Shown piece by piece: positions 16,825-25,763 of a stretch of 64,000 bases of DNA. The DNA is from Paenibacillus sp. Root52. GTDB taxonomy: Bacteria; Bacillota; Bacilli; Paenibacillales; Paenibacillaceae. The notes beneath the pieces were generated by a model. The model made no database searches and was not told where the DNA came from. It worked only from the letters and a program-made list of their open reading frames with translations. The stretch covers positions 624 through 64,623 of the forward strand of contig NZ_LMFO01000006.1 in assembly GCF_001426865.1 (NCBI RefSeq). Direction: 5' to 3'. The position numbers and the translations under genes were made by a program. Positions within the stretch are counted from its first letter, which is position 1. Each line of letters begins with the position of its first letter.

Positions 16825-17565
16825 CTATACTTCAACTTTTTTATTATTCAGATACACCGTTAAGGCCACACATCCGATGGCTACAACGACTTCAAAAATT
16901 GTACTTCCCCACATCACATTTCCCCATACAGGCCCATTAGAAGTGAACGTTATTCCAGTGCTTTCCTCCGTAAAGTTAAATATTTGCAGTGGGCTAACTA
17001 CACCTGAAAAAATAACATTCTCAACCCAGCTAAGGACTGAGGTAATGATGAAATAAGCAACAAGTCCAATCCATGGTCCCGATATCCAGCGGAAGCTGCC
17101 CGCAATCGAGATGGAGAGGAAGATGATGACCGACATAAACAAGATCACCCAAAGACCGAGCAGAATAACAGCGATAATACTTGAAAAGTCCATTCCACTC
17201 ATGTTGATAAAGTACATGATATCAATTCTTGAGTTCAACGAATCATAGATCAAAAGGTGAATCGTACCAATCACCGCCAACACCAACCCACATATCGCCC
17301 CAAAGAGCAGTGGAGATAACACATGGGACAACCCTGACACAGGAACGAGACGACGATTATAGGCTCGAATATTAGACCAATACGTCTTGATCATTTTGAC
17401 AAAGGTTGCTATACCTACCGCTGTATATGAGACAATAGCGAGAATGACTTCTCCACCATTTGGTAAAAATGGCGCTACTGCAACCTGCAGAATAATTAGG
17501 GCCACTAGACTCGCTAACAAGGTGTTCCAATTCCTTTTAAAGTCATACTTCAGTAATGTCATCAT
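16825..17565 (-). CDS. ABC-2-type transporter permease
   Basis: 246 residues with six predicted membrane helices (first near 15-33, last near 222-240) and short loops. It matches the ABC-2-like permeases partnered with YtrB-type ATPases. It starts within ATGATGA, where the ATPase gene ends, so the two are translationally coupled. Together with the ATPase and the GntR regulator it forms a three-gene operon. Such operons are typically induced by cell-wall-active compounds in Bacillus (ytr), but the substrate here is unknown. Confidence 0.82.
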   Translation of the reverse strand: MMTLLKYDFKRNWNTLLASLVALIILQVAVAPFLPNGGEVILAIVSYTAVGIATFVKMIKTYWSNIRAYNRRLVPVSGLSHVLSPLLFGAICGLVLAVIGTIHLLIYDSLNSRIDIMYFINMSGMDFSSIIAVILLGLWVILFMSVIIFLSISIAGSFRWISGPWIGLVAYFIITSVLSWVENVIFSGVVSPLQIFNFTEESTGITFTSNGPVWGNVMWGSTIFEVVVAIGCVALTVYLNNKKVEV

Positions 17566-18260
17566 TCGGCATAGACCTCCTTGAACATCTCATCCACACT
17601 TTTTCCGTTTTGCAGACGCAGCGTTTCAACTTCTTCCCGCAGTACCATTTGGCCCTCACGAATAAAGATGACTTCGTCAAAGATCCGTTCAATATCGTTC
17701 AGCAGGTGCGTCGAAATAATAAGGCTGCTGTCTTCATCATAAAATTTCACAATAGCATCCAGAATTTTGCCGCGAGCGACAGGGTCAACTCCACCAATCG
17801 GTTCATCTAGTAAATATAAACGAGCCTTACGTGATAGAGCCAGTGTTAGCTGTAGTCTTTCGTTCATGCCTTTCGAGAGATGTTTAACCTTCTCCCCCTC
17901 TGCCAGCTTCATAAAATCAAGCATTTCCCGCGCTTTTTCTTGATCAAAATCAGCATAGAAATCACGGTAATAAGCAATCGCGTCACGCACTTTCATCCAG
18001 CTCTCCGTTAATGGCTTATCCGGCATAAAAGATACAAGCGACTTCGTCTCCAGCCCAACCGGTATGCCGGCGACCTGAATGGAACCACTGGTCGGGTGCA
18101 GCAACCCGGCAACCAGCTTCATCAAGGTACTCTTGCCACTACCGTTACTGCCGAGCAATCCGACAATTCGACCTGGAGCAATCTCAAGTGTAACATCTTG
18201 CAAAGCCTTCTTTTTGCCATAAAACTTACTAATCTGGTTCAACTCCAAAATGTTAGTCAT
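17562..18260 (-). CDS. ABC transporter ATP-binding protein (YtrB-like)
   Basis: 232 residues. Walker A GLLGSNGSGKST, signature LSKGMNERLQL in place of LSGGQ, Walker B LYLLDEPIGGVD, and the H-loop IISTHLL are all seen. The LSKGM signature is common in the YtrB/YhcH group. I placed the start at ATG 18260 (MTNILELNQ) because GGGAGG lies 10 bases upstream; longer in-frame starts run into the regulator gene. It overlaps the GntR gene by 8 bases and the permease by 4. Confidence 0.9.
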   Translation of the reverse strand: MTNILELNQISKFYGKKKALQDVTLEIAPGRIVGLLGSNGSGKSTLMKLVAGLLHPTSGSIQVAGIPVGLETKSLVSFMPDKPLTESWMKVRDAIAYYRDFYADFDQEKAREMLDFMKLAEGEKVKHLSKGMNERLQLTLALSRKARLYLLDEPIGGVDPVARGKILDAIVKFYDEDSSLIISTHLLNDIERIFDEVIFIREGQMVLREEVETLRLQNGKSVDEMFKEVYAE

Positions 18261-18666
18261 GCTGCGTTCCTCCCTTCCCAGCTGGATTATTCTGTTGCGA
18301 CTGTCCTTCGGCGACGGCATCTGCCACAATCGAGACAATGTCCTGCTCCTCAATACCGAGTTCTTGCATACCTGTCAGGAAGCGCTCCAGTAATTCTCCA
18401 GCCATTTCTTTTTTGATCGTCATAATCTTCGACTCCTCACTTGTCACATATCTTCCAAGCCCGCGTCTCGTTTCCACCACTTCTTCTCGTTCCAGCTCTT
18501 GGAACGTACGTTGTACCGTGTTGGGATTAATCTGCAATTCAGCCGCTAGTTCCCGTACCGAAGGAATCTTATCTCCAGCTTGCAGTGTTCCGGTCACAAT
18601 CTGCTTCTTGATGTACTGCATGATCTGTATATAGATTGGTAAGTTATTATCAAATTCCATACTCAC
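18253..18666 (-). CDS. GntR-family regulator (YtrA subfamily)
   Basis: 137 residues. The winged helix-turn-helix covers about 5-75 (PIYIQIMQYIKKQIVTGTL, SVRELAAELQINPNTVQRT, ELEREEVVETRRGLG). There is only a short helical tail and no large effector domain, as in the YtrA subfamily. The start is GTG 18666 with GGGGAG about 10 bases upstream, or ATG 18660. It is the first gene of the operon and probably represses it through the site at 18690-18720. Confidence 0.88.
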   Translation of the reverse strand: MSMEFDNNLPIYIQIMQYIKKQIVTGTLQAGDKIPSVRELAAELQINPNTVQRTFQELEREEVVETRRGLGRYVTSEESKIMTIKKEMAGELLERFLTGMQELGIEEQDIVSIVADAVAEGQSQQNNPAGKGGTQHD

Positions 18667-18689
18667 AAAGCTCTCGCTCCCCTCTGTAT

Positions 18690-18733
18690 TGGTGTGTTAG
18701 TTACATAGTACACTAGTAATCCGGTATTGTAAA
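18690..18733 (-). promoter_or_regulatory. promoter with overlapping GntR operator candidate
   Basis: Read leftward: TTTACA (18728-18733), 17-base spacer, TACTAT (18705-18710). The spacer and -10 contain TAGTGTACTATGTAACTA, an imperfect inverted repeat around the -10 like YtrA-type operators. The promoter would drive the GntR-ATPase-permease operon. Confidence 0.65.
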
Positions 18734-18767
18734 GCCTATATTTTAGGTCGTTATGTTCAGATATAAA

Positions 18768-18803
18768 AAACAAAAAAAGAGCAGATCTAAACGATCTACT
18801 CTT
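18768..18803 (-). terminator. intrinsic terminator of the aldo-keto reductase gene
   Basis: An 11-bp stem with one mismatch (AAGAGCAGATC/GATCTACTCTT) and a 5-base loop; leftward it is followed by a run of seven T. Confidence 0.85.
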
Positions 18804-18898
18804 CATCTAACAACATACTATTAGCTACTTCTAGATAGGTTTAGCTATTAACGGCGGATAATTCCAGCTATCTCAAACTCGGTGTAACAAACACCACA

Positions 18899-19765
18899 TT
18901 ATACAATGTCCAAAGGAACTTTCTGTTGTGGTGCAGGGAACACCTCATTCAGCCGCGCCTCGTCTTCTGGGGTCAACACAAGATTCATTGCGGCCGCATT
19001 ATCTGCCACATGTTCTAGTTGGACTGCTTTGGGTATCGCAATGACATCCCCTTCACGGATGACCCAAGATAATGCAATCTGGGAAGTCGTCACATTCCGT
19101 GCTTCTGCAATCTCTTGGATGACTGGATGTTCGAGTAATTCTTTACGCAGTCTGCCCCCTTGTGCAAGAGGACAATACGCCATTACAGGAACATGCCGTT
19201 CTCGTAACCAAGGCAATAGATCATATTCTATGCCCCGTGATGCAGCATGGTACAACACTTGATTCACTGCACAATGTTTACCGCCCGGTAGGTTCCATAA
19301 CTCCTGCATATCGTCTGTATCCAGATTAGATACACCCCAGCGCAGAATCTTGCCAGCTTGCTTCAGCTGCTCCATAGCTTCGACGGTTTCTTCAAGTGGA
19401 ACCCTTCCTCGCCAATGCAGCAAATAGAGATCTATCCGATCTGTACCTAGACGCTGGAGGCTGTTCTCGCAAGCTGTAATCATTTGCTGCCGGTCTGCAT
19501 GATGCGGATACACTTTCGACACCAGGAATACATCATCACGACAACCTTCGATTGCTTCACCTGTCACCTCTTCTGCCCCGCCTTCTGCATACATCTCTGC
19601 GGTATCTATAAGAGTCATTCCAAGTTCAATTCCATCTCGCAAAGCTCTAACTTCCTTCGTACGGCTCGAATCCTTTTCACCCATGTACCATGTACCTTGA
19701 CCAATTGCAGGCAAGGTTGTACCATCCGGCAATTGAACTGTACGAGCGATCCGATCCTGATTCAT
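18899..19765 (-). CDS. aldo/keto reductase
   Basis: 288 residues, a full (beta/alpha)8 AKR. The catalytic set Asp-Tyr-Lys-His is present: DTAEMYAEGG gives Asp and Tyr, VSKVYPHH the Lys, and LYLLHWRG the His. The NADPH-binding tail IPKAVQLEHVADN is seen. ATG 19765 has GGGAGG 8 bases upstream. It is 37 bases downstream of an STM3941-like gene on the same strand, so the two may be co-transcribed. The physiological substrate cannot be told from sequence. Confidence 0.92.
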   Translation of the reverse strand: MNQDRIARTVQLPDGTTLPAIGQGTWYMGEKDSSRTKEVRALRDGIELGMTLIDTAEMYAEGGAEEVTGEAIEGCRDDVFLVSKVYPHHADRQQMITACENSLQRLGTDRIDLYLLHWRGRVPLEETVEAMEQLKQAGKILRWGVSNLDTDDMQELWNLPGGKHCAVNQVLYHAASRGIEYDLLPWLRERHVPVMAYCPLAQGGRLRKELLEHPVIQEIAEARNVTTSQIALSWVIREGDVIAIPKAVQLEHVADNAAAMNLVLTPEDEARLNEVFPAPQQKVPLDIV

Positions 19766-19802
19766 TCGAATTACCTCCCATTAGATTCCATTGTGGTGTC
19801 AT

Positions 19803-20366
19803 CTATACTTGTTCAGGCGGTTGTTGGTTAGTAACGGACGGATTGGCCCGTTTCCAGCGTCCCACCATCATCACATATAATTGATCTAACGGTAATGTGA
19901 GACTACTCTGCGCTATGCTTATCGTGGCATCCACCATATTTGTATTCACCGTCATTAATTTGCGTTTGATACCCATCTGGCGATCCAGAAAGGCCTTCTC
20001 ATCCCGAAGTTTAATGCCAATCATCGGTTGTCCCATGAGCTCATACATAAAAATATTCTCTACATCTGTCCAGGCAATGGAACCACCTGACGTATATGAG
20101 GAAGAATCAACAAATCCCTTCTCATCCACCACAAATGAAGGCTCTTTCTTGATCATTTTCATCAGAATGTAGCATAGGCAACAGCCAAAAAATAAAATAG
20201 AAACAACACCAACCACACATGAAATAGTAGAAGCACCAGTTTCCTTCGAATCACTGAGAATTAAGAATAAACCGGCTGCAATGAATATTGCTGACCCTGC
20301 TGTTAGCCACGCTAGGCGTTTACGGCTAGGGTATTCTACGTGTTGTTGTTCATAGGATGTGGACAA
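19803..20366 (-). CDS. STM3941-family membrane protein
   Basis: 187 residues with a short charged N-terminus (YPSRKRLAWL), two membrane helices (about 18-38 and 45-70), and a PH-like soluble part with VDEKGFVDSSSY and GGSIAWTDVENI. This layout fits the STM3941 family. It shares the layout with the three proteins at 2863-4398, though sequence identity is low. The start is TTG 20366 with AGGGGG about 9 bases upstream. Function unknown. Confidence 0.7.
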   Translation of the reverse strand: MSTSYEQQHVEYPSRKRLAWLTAGSAIFIAAGLFLILSDSKETGASTISCVVGVVSILFFGCCLCYILMKMIKKEPSFVVDEKGFVDSSSYTSGGSIAWTDVENIFMYELMGQPMIGIKLRDEKAFLDRQMGIKRKLMTVNTNMVDATISIAQSSLTLPLDQLYVMMVGRWKRANPSVTNQQPPEQV

Positions 20367-20604
20367 TGTGGTCTTCCCCCTTCATTGCGACAAAAAAATA
20401 GTTGCTCGTTCATAGGTCGTATATCTATATCAAATGGCATAATTAGCATTGTTAATTAAACGTATTCGCGTCTGTCTAAACGGTAAGTTAGGACTTATTT
20501 TTGTCAGTTTCGTGACTATTCAACAGTAGAATTCGTCACAATTCAGACAATTCCTTTATCCTGTCGAATAATCGAAAAAATCGAGCTGCAATGGCATACG
20601 GACG

Positions 20605-20633
20605 TTGTCCTACTCTATTGTTTCCGTTAATAT
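20605..20633 (+). promoter_or_regulatory. sigma-A-type promoter of the S9 peptidase gene
   Basis: TTGTCC (20605-20610), 17-base spacer, TAATAT (20628-20633), about 50 bases before the chosen start. The rest of the roughly 300-base gap (20367-20604) shows nothing else. Confidence 0.6.
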
Positions 20634-20683
20634 AAATGGAAAGGTTAGGAAAATACATTCAAATTAGGGTGGGAGGACATAGA

Positions 20684-22687
20684 ATGAATAGTTTACGTGG
20701 CATGACTTCGGAAGACCTGTTTCAGATCACATGGGTCAACGATCCAACACCATCTCCTCAAGGCAGACAACTGGTGTATGTGAGTCGAAAAACGAATGAC
20801 GTCCGAGATGGTTATTCATCCCACCTGAGACTCTTGGATCTCGTAAGCCACCAAGACCGTCCTTTTACTTCTGGGGAGAAGGATCACTCTCCTGCCTGGT
20901 CGCCGGACGGATCACAGCTTGCCTTTTTACGGGAACAGGATGGGAAGACCCAAGTTTGGCTCATCGCATCCGATGGTGGAGAGGCTAGAATCGTAAGTCA
21001 TCTCAAGCATGGGGTTAGTTCGATGCTCTGGTCACCAGACGGACAAGCCTTGCTCGTTAAATCCTCTGTGGATGAGCAAGCTGAAGACGATAAGGACACC
21101 GAAGATTCCGCAGAAAACAAATTACCACAAGAGCATATCGTAGATCGCATTCGGATGAAATCAGACCAAGGTGGATTATGGAATGGCAGACGCAATCATC
21201 TATTCTATATCCCGCTTGAACGTGGAGAGGCTACGCAAGTTACCTCAGGTCACTATGACGTTGGAGAGTATGCCTGGTCTCCGGATGGTACAAGCATCGC
21301 GTGGATTACCCAGATGCCAGAAGAAGGCGAAGATCATAACGATTACAGTCTAACCAACCATGTATATCGTGCGAAGCCCGACGGAACAGCGCTTGAGCAG
21401 CTAACGCCGGAAGGGTATTCATTCTACCGTCTTACCTATGCACCGGATGGACAATCCATTGCACTACTCGCCAGTGACCGTTCCTATCACAATGCTACGC
21501 TTATCAAATTATATTCACTCCCCCATACGGGCGGTGAACTAGAGTGTCTTAATTCAGATTGGGATGTGCAGTGTAGCCACAGTCTCGTTGGAGATATGCG
21601 CTCCCATTTAACCCCTACAGGACCAATATTCAGCCGTGATGGTTCGTCAATCCTCTGCTTAGTAACGATCGAGGGCAGTGTTCGGATTGCCAAATTTGCA
21701 AGGGATGGCGGCGAGTCACGCTATATTTTACCGGCCGAAAAAGAATTCTATCAATTTGCTGAACTTGCAGATGGGCAGATTGTTGCAGCCGTGGCTGATG
21801 TTTGGAGTCCAGGAGATCTCTTTCTCTATCCTCAACCGGATGACATCGAAGCTCAGCCTGTTCAACTGACACATAGCAACCCACAGTTGACCGAACAGAT
21901 CCAACTTAGTTCACCAGAGACATTCTGGTTTGACTCTTCGGATGGGCTCCGGCTACAAGGATGGATCATGAAACCACAGGGTGTGGTCGATGGGGTCAAA
22001 ATCCCAACGATTCTTGAAATCCATGGTGGACCACATATGATGTATGGCTTTACATTTATGCATGAATTCCAAATCCTTGCCGCACAAGGGTATGCCGTAA
22101 TGTATCTTAACCCTCGTGGAGGTCTTGGATATGGGCAACAATTCGTGAATGCCTGCCGTGGGGATTATGGCGGCGGTGATTACCGTGATCTGATGGAAGC
22201 TGTCGATTATGCCCTTGGTCAATATGACTTTATCGACGAGACTCGCCTAGGTGTTACTGGTGGCAGTTATGGTGGCTTTATGACCAACTGGATTGTTGGG
22301 CATACAGATCGATTCAAGGCAGCTGTTACACAACGCTCCATATCCAACTGGCTCTCTTTCTACGGCGTCAGCGACATCGGGTATTTCTTCACAGAGGATC
22401 AGATTGGCGGCAACGCTTGGGATGATACGGAGAAGTTATGGAAGCACTCGCCACTAGCCTATGTAGGCAATGTAACAACCCCACTGCTTATTCTACATGG
22501 AGAGCAGGATCTACGCTGCCCGATTGAACAAGCTGAGCAATTATATATTGCCTTGAAGCGACGTCGACAGACGACACGTCTCATTCGGTTCCCAGGCGCT
22601 AATCATGAATTGTCCAGAGGAGGACACCCTCACCTGAGAGTTCGCCGGCTTGAGCATATTGCGGGTTGGTTTAATGAGCACCTCTAA
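20684..22687 (+). CDS. S9-family serine peptidase (acylaminoacyl-peptidase-like)
   Basis: 667 residues. The N-terminal part (about 20-390) is a beta-propeller with repeated WSPDG-type motifs (AWSPDGSQLAF, LWSPDGQALLV, AWSPDGTSIAW). The C-terminal alpha/beta hydrolase has LEIHGGPH (oxyanion region), the nucleophile in GGSYGGF (Ser about 528), the Asp in GEQDLR (about 609) and the His in GANHELSR (about 641). It would cleave short peptides or acyl-amino acids in the cytoplasm, as no signal peptide is seen. I chose ATG 20684 with GGGAGG 9 bases upstream over an in-frame start at 20636. Confidence 0.93.
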   Translation: MNSLRGMTSEDLFQITWVNDPTPSPQGRQLVYVSRKTNDVRDGYSSHLRLLDLVSHQDRPFTSGEKDHSPAWSPDGSQLAFLREQDGKTQVWLIASDGGEARIVSHLKHGVSSMLWSPDGQALLVKSSVDEQAEDDKDTEDSAENKLPQEHIVDRIRMKSDQGGLWNGRRNHLFYIPLERGEATQVTSGHYDVGEYAWSPDGTSIAWITQMPEEGEDHNDYSLTNHVYRAKPDGTALEQLTPEGYSFYRLTYAPDGQSIALLASDRSYHNATLIKLYSLPHTGGELECLNSDWDVQCSHSLVGDMRSHLTPTGPIFSRDGSSILCLVTIEGSVRIAKFARDGGESRYILPAEKEFYQFAELADGQIVAAVADVWSPGDLFLYPQPDDIEAQPVQLTHSNPQLTEQIQLSSPETFWFDSSDGLRLQGWIMKPQGVVDGVKIPTILEIHGGPHMMYGFTFMHEFQILAAQGYAVMYLNPRGGLGYGQQFVNACRGDYGGGDYRDLMEAVDYALGQYDFIDETRLGVTGGSYGGFMTNWIVGHTDRFKAAVTQRSISNWLSFYGVSDIGYFFTEDQIGGNAWDDTEKLWKHSPLAYVGNVTTPLLILHGEQDLRCPIEQAEQLYIALKRRRQTTRLIRFPGANHELSRGGHPHLRVRRLEHIAGWFNEHL

Positions 22688-23126
22688 ATAGTAAGAGTGG
22701 AACCAAGCTGAGATTATCAGGTAAAAGGAGAACTCACCCTCAACAAAAAAACCACGTTGAGATCATCATACAGATGACTTCACGTGGTTTTTCGATGTTG
22801 TGGCAGTATTCGATCACTCCGGGAGTTCTAAAGAATTGTGGACACGCTAATACACCTTTTGGGCGCAAAAATCAGATCTATTCCGTGGTCATTGGTGATA
22901 TAACGGTTCTAGGATTCGTTAGCATTCCCATTCGCCGTGATACGGTCGAATAAGCTCTCTCAGATTCGTTAGCACCGACCGTGTAAAGAGAAAGGCGCGT
23001 TGATGTGACTATTTTACCTACTCCATTTCAAACGACACCTTAAATTAACCCAATCTAAAGCCTACTCCAGTGTTCTTCCGATACATATTATCTGGCTGTA
23101 CTGCTTCAGACGATTCTCTACTTACT
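22688..23126. other. intergenic region with terminator and a short direct repeat
   Basis: About 440 bases without a supported gene. It begins with the terminator at 22746. GATTCGTTAGCA occurs twice, at 22913 and 22963, exactly 50 bases apart, and a related GCTAAT in opposite orientation lies near 22846. These look like worn copies of a short intergenic repeat. Confidence 0.45.
22746..22792 (+). terminator. intrinsic terminator of the S9 peptidase gene
   Basis: AAAAACCACGT pairs with ACGTGGTTTTT across a loop of about 25 bases that itself can pair (GATCATC/GATGACT, partly). The T-run is part of the 3' arm. Confidence 0.75.
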
Positions 23127-23813
23127 CTACTCTTCTCCCCAAACTACCGTGACCTCGTTATCCCCCTCGTTAATGTTGGAGGATGATCCTGAGATCGATA
23201 CAGCAAATTTCCCATCCGCACGTCCCACGATACTGAAGTCATCAGCACCTAAGTCTTGGACGTTCTGCGTAAGATTTTGGTTCTGATAGTAGTCCCGATA
23301 TGATGCTCCAAGGACAGTTAGTGTCTCTTTTGTGCTATAGGTCAGACTGACCTTTTTCTTACCATCCATCACATTTTCCACAAGGGAGATGGTCTTCGCA
23401 TCTTTAGGCAATGGGAAATCAGCCGGCAGGTATTTGGATTTCACACCTTGAGCCTGTGTATTTGCCCCTGTTGACGGAGCAGTTGTTCCGCTGTTTCCTG
23501 TTGTTGGCGCACCAGATGAACTAGTTGAACCAATGCTTACTTTGTTGTTCTGTGAATCATACTTAACTTCTGTGTTCAATGCCTCAGCTATAGAGCGTAC
23601 CGGTAAGTATGTACTCCCTTGGTAAGTGATCGGAGCCAGCTTCTTCCCCTGTTCTCCTGTCGGTGTGAACTTCTGTCCATTCACCTCAATGGCTAACCCA
23701 TGATTCAGGTATGCTTTGATCGTTTCTAGTTGAGTACCTGCATATACTCCCGCTGAACCAGTTAGCACCATACCAAGTACCCCTACTGTGATTGCCCATT
23801 TTTTACTTTTCAT
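23127..23813 (-). CDS. secreted stalk-domain protein (copper amine oxidase N-terminal-like domain)
   Basis: 228 residues. A signal peptide (MKSKKWAITVGVLGMV, cleavage near VYAGT) is followed by a stalk domain at about 40-100 with the family pattern AIEVNGQKF, YLPVRSIAEALN and VKYDSQNNKVSIG. A Ser/Gly/Thr linker comes next, then a unique C-terminal domain of about 110 residues ending VTVVWGEE. Stalk domains are very common on exported Paenibacillus proteins and are thought to be attachment or assembly modules. ATG 23813 has GGAGG 8 bases upstream; an in-frame start at 23831 is less likely. Confidence 0.8.
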   Translation of the reverse strand: MKSKKWAITVGVLGMVLTGSAGVYAGTQLETIKAYLNHGLAIEVNGQKFTPTGEQGKKLAPITYQGSTYLPVRSIAEALNTEVKYDSQNNKVSIGSTSSSGAPTTGNSGTTAPSTGANTQAQGVKSKYLPADFPLPKDAKTISLVENVMDGKKKVSLTYSTKETLTVLGASYRDYYQNQNLTQNVQDLGADDFSIVGRADGKFAVSISGSSSNINEGDNEVTVVWGEE

Positions 23814-24224
23814 CCTGTGAAACCTCCTCAATGAGTATATTCATGTCATTACCCAATACATAGCGTTGATTGATGTTAATACGTTGTTAAACCAAAGAAT
23901 GGAATCATAATACCATCTGATGACAGCTTTTGAACTCAATTATCACTAAAACAGGTCTCCGGGAGTACTAAAATAGTCTTTTCTAACAATATATACTCCC
24001 CTCGTTAGGCAAACATGTACCATGATAAAAGTCCCGAATTAGCAACTATATCCATGGTCATACTAATTACACTGTGTATTTTCCTTGCGCGGAGTAACAC
24101 TGATGTCGTAACATGCTGACCCACGATCAGATGCATGAGCTCAAGTTGCAGAAATACTTATTTTATTAGATAATAGTCTGTCGAATGTGGTCGAACTGAA
24201 CGGAACAAAAAGGGGGAACATGTA
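23814..24224. other. divergent intergenic region
   Basis: About 410 bases between divergent genes. I see no gene, terminator or convincing operator here. It must contain promoters for both flanking genes. Confidence 0.4.
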
Positions 24225-25418
24225 ATGAAAAAATATAGCTTTGATGAGTCAATTCATCGTCTTGATACAGGATCGGAAAAGTGGGACGCACTAGAGGAAA
24301 TTTTCGGTGTTACGGAGGCACTGCCGATGTGGGTAGCCGATATGGATTTTGCTGCCCCACCATCGGTAATTCAGGCGCTGCAATCCCGTATGGAACACGG
24401 CGTCTTCGGTTATACGGTACGTACGGATTCATATCATGAGGCCGTGATCGGATGGATGGAGAGCAGACACAACTGGAGCATCGAGAAGGAATGGATTGTG
24501 TTTACCCCCGGCATCGTGCCAGCCTTAAGCATTGCTGTACAACGATTCACCGCACCAGGTGATGCAGTCGTTATTCAAACGCCGGTATATGCGCCCTTCT
24601 ATGAAGTCGTACGTGGACAAGGCCGAGAGCTCATGACTAATCCACTCAAAGGAACGAATGGTCACTATACCATGGATCTAGAACATCTCGAATCCTGCTT
24701 CCAGACAGGTCGGGTCAAAATGCTAATTCTATGCAGCCCCCATAATCCATTAGGAACGGTATGGAGTCGCCATGAGTTGGAAGAGCTTGCTGCACTATGT
24801 GTTAGATATGATGTATTGATCGTTTCCGATGAGATTCATGCCGACCTGGTACATCAGCCAGGTGCTCACACACCATTATCTATGATCTCGGACGCGATTG
24901 CCCAGCAAAGTATCATCTGCACGGCACCAAGCAAAACATTCAATATTCCGGGGCTCTGCACATCCAATATTATTATTCCAAATGCCAAGCTGAGAGAATC
25001 ATTTATACAGGGAGTCAAAATTATGGGACTGTCCAGCATCAGCACGTTAGGCGCTACAGCTGCCGAAGCAGCATACAGAGGTGGTGCAGACTGGTTGGAT
25101 GAATGTCTCGCATATGTCCGCGGGAATATGGAATATGTACAGCAATATGCGGCAGAGCATCTCCCTCAACTTGGGGTATATCTGCCAGAAGCAACGTATC
25201 TGTTATGGCTTGATTTCAGTAAGCTGAACATGACGCAAGAAGAGCTGAGCAGTGCCCTACTGAACGAAGCGAAGATTGCCCTTAACGATGGTATTATCTT
25301 CGGTGCGGAAGGCACTGGATTTATGCGAATGAACGTTGCATGTCCACGCACTACGGTTGAAGAAGCTATGCGCAGACTAACGGCTTGGGTCAATTCACTC
25401 AGCCAAGTATCGGTATAA
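24225..25418 (+). CDS. patB: PatB/MalY-type PLP-dependent C-S lyase
   Basis: 397 residues, fold type I aminotransferase family. WVADMDFAAPP at about 33-43 and the PLP lysine in TAPSKTFNIPGL (about 235) are typical of MalY/PatB cystathionine beta-lyases. CSPHNPLGTVW supplies the Asn and VSDEIHADL the Asp that bind PLP. It would split cystathionine or related cysteine conjugates to pyruvate, ammonia and a thiol. AGGGGG lies before the ATG. It is a single-gene unit with a terminator at 25573. patB fits better than malY because no maltose genes are near. Confidence 0.9.
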   Translation: MKKYSFDESIHRLDTGSEKWDALEEIFGVTEALPMWVADMDFAAPPSVIQALQSRMEHGVFGYTVRTDSYHEAVIGWMESRHNWSIEKEWIVFTPGIVPALSIAVQRFTAPGDAVVIQTPVYAPFYEVVRGQGRELMTNPLKGTNGHYTMDLEHLESCFQTGRVKMLILCSPHNPLGTVWSRHELEELAALCVRYDVLIVSDEIHADLVHQPGAHTPLSMISDAIAQQSIICTAPSKTFNIPGLCTSNIIIPNAKLRESFIQGVKIMGLSSISTLGATAAEAAYRGGADWLDECLAYVRGNMEYVQQYAAEHLPQLGVYLPEATYLLWLDFSKLNMTQEELSSALLNEAKIALNDGIIFGAEGTGFMRMNVACPRTTVEEAMRRLTAWVNSLSQVSV

Positions 25419-25572
25419 GTTTGTAATTCGGACTTGTATTTATTGAAGTGAATCATCTTAGGATAACAGAATCGTAGCGGTAGAAATAATAAGTCGAGTT
25501 AGCAGTACTGCTTTTGTTAATCCTATGAATGCTACTACTATAAATGTTGAAGATCAAAATGAATCTTTATGA

Positions 25573-25614
25573 TAGCCATCTTCTATCTGCTTGCAGAGAA
25601 GAAGATGGCTATTT
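25573..25614 (+). terminator. intrinsic terminator of patB
   Basis: AGCCATCTTCT (25574-25584) pairs with AGAAGATGGCT (25600-25610), with an inner TCTGC/GCAGA stem, followed by ATTTAAATTT. Confidence 0.75.
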
Positions 25615-25763
25615 AAATTTCATCTCAACTCCACCTGATGGTGCCGCTCAAGCTCTACTTGAGTTCTATTTGAGTTTAACTTGAGCTCTACTCTGCATGG
25701 GCTTTTCCCGTCACCGTTGGCGTTACTTATGCCTTTCTCTTCTCCTATTCCCTTACTTTTACT
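25615..25763. other. intergenic region with short CTTGAG-type repeats
   Basis: Near 25645-25695 the sequence CTCAAG, then ACTTGAG, ATTTGAG and ACTTGAG recurs at 12-15-base steps. No gene is seen. Confidence 0.35.

Noticed and set aside
22913..22974. GATTCGTTAGCA repeats as a CRISPR array
   Set aside because: Only two 12-base copies with 38 bases between and no palindromic repeat; more like a worn intergenic repeat.
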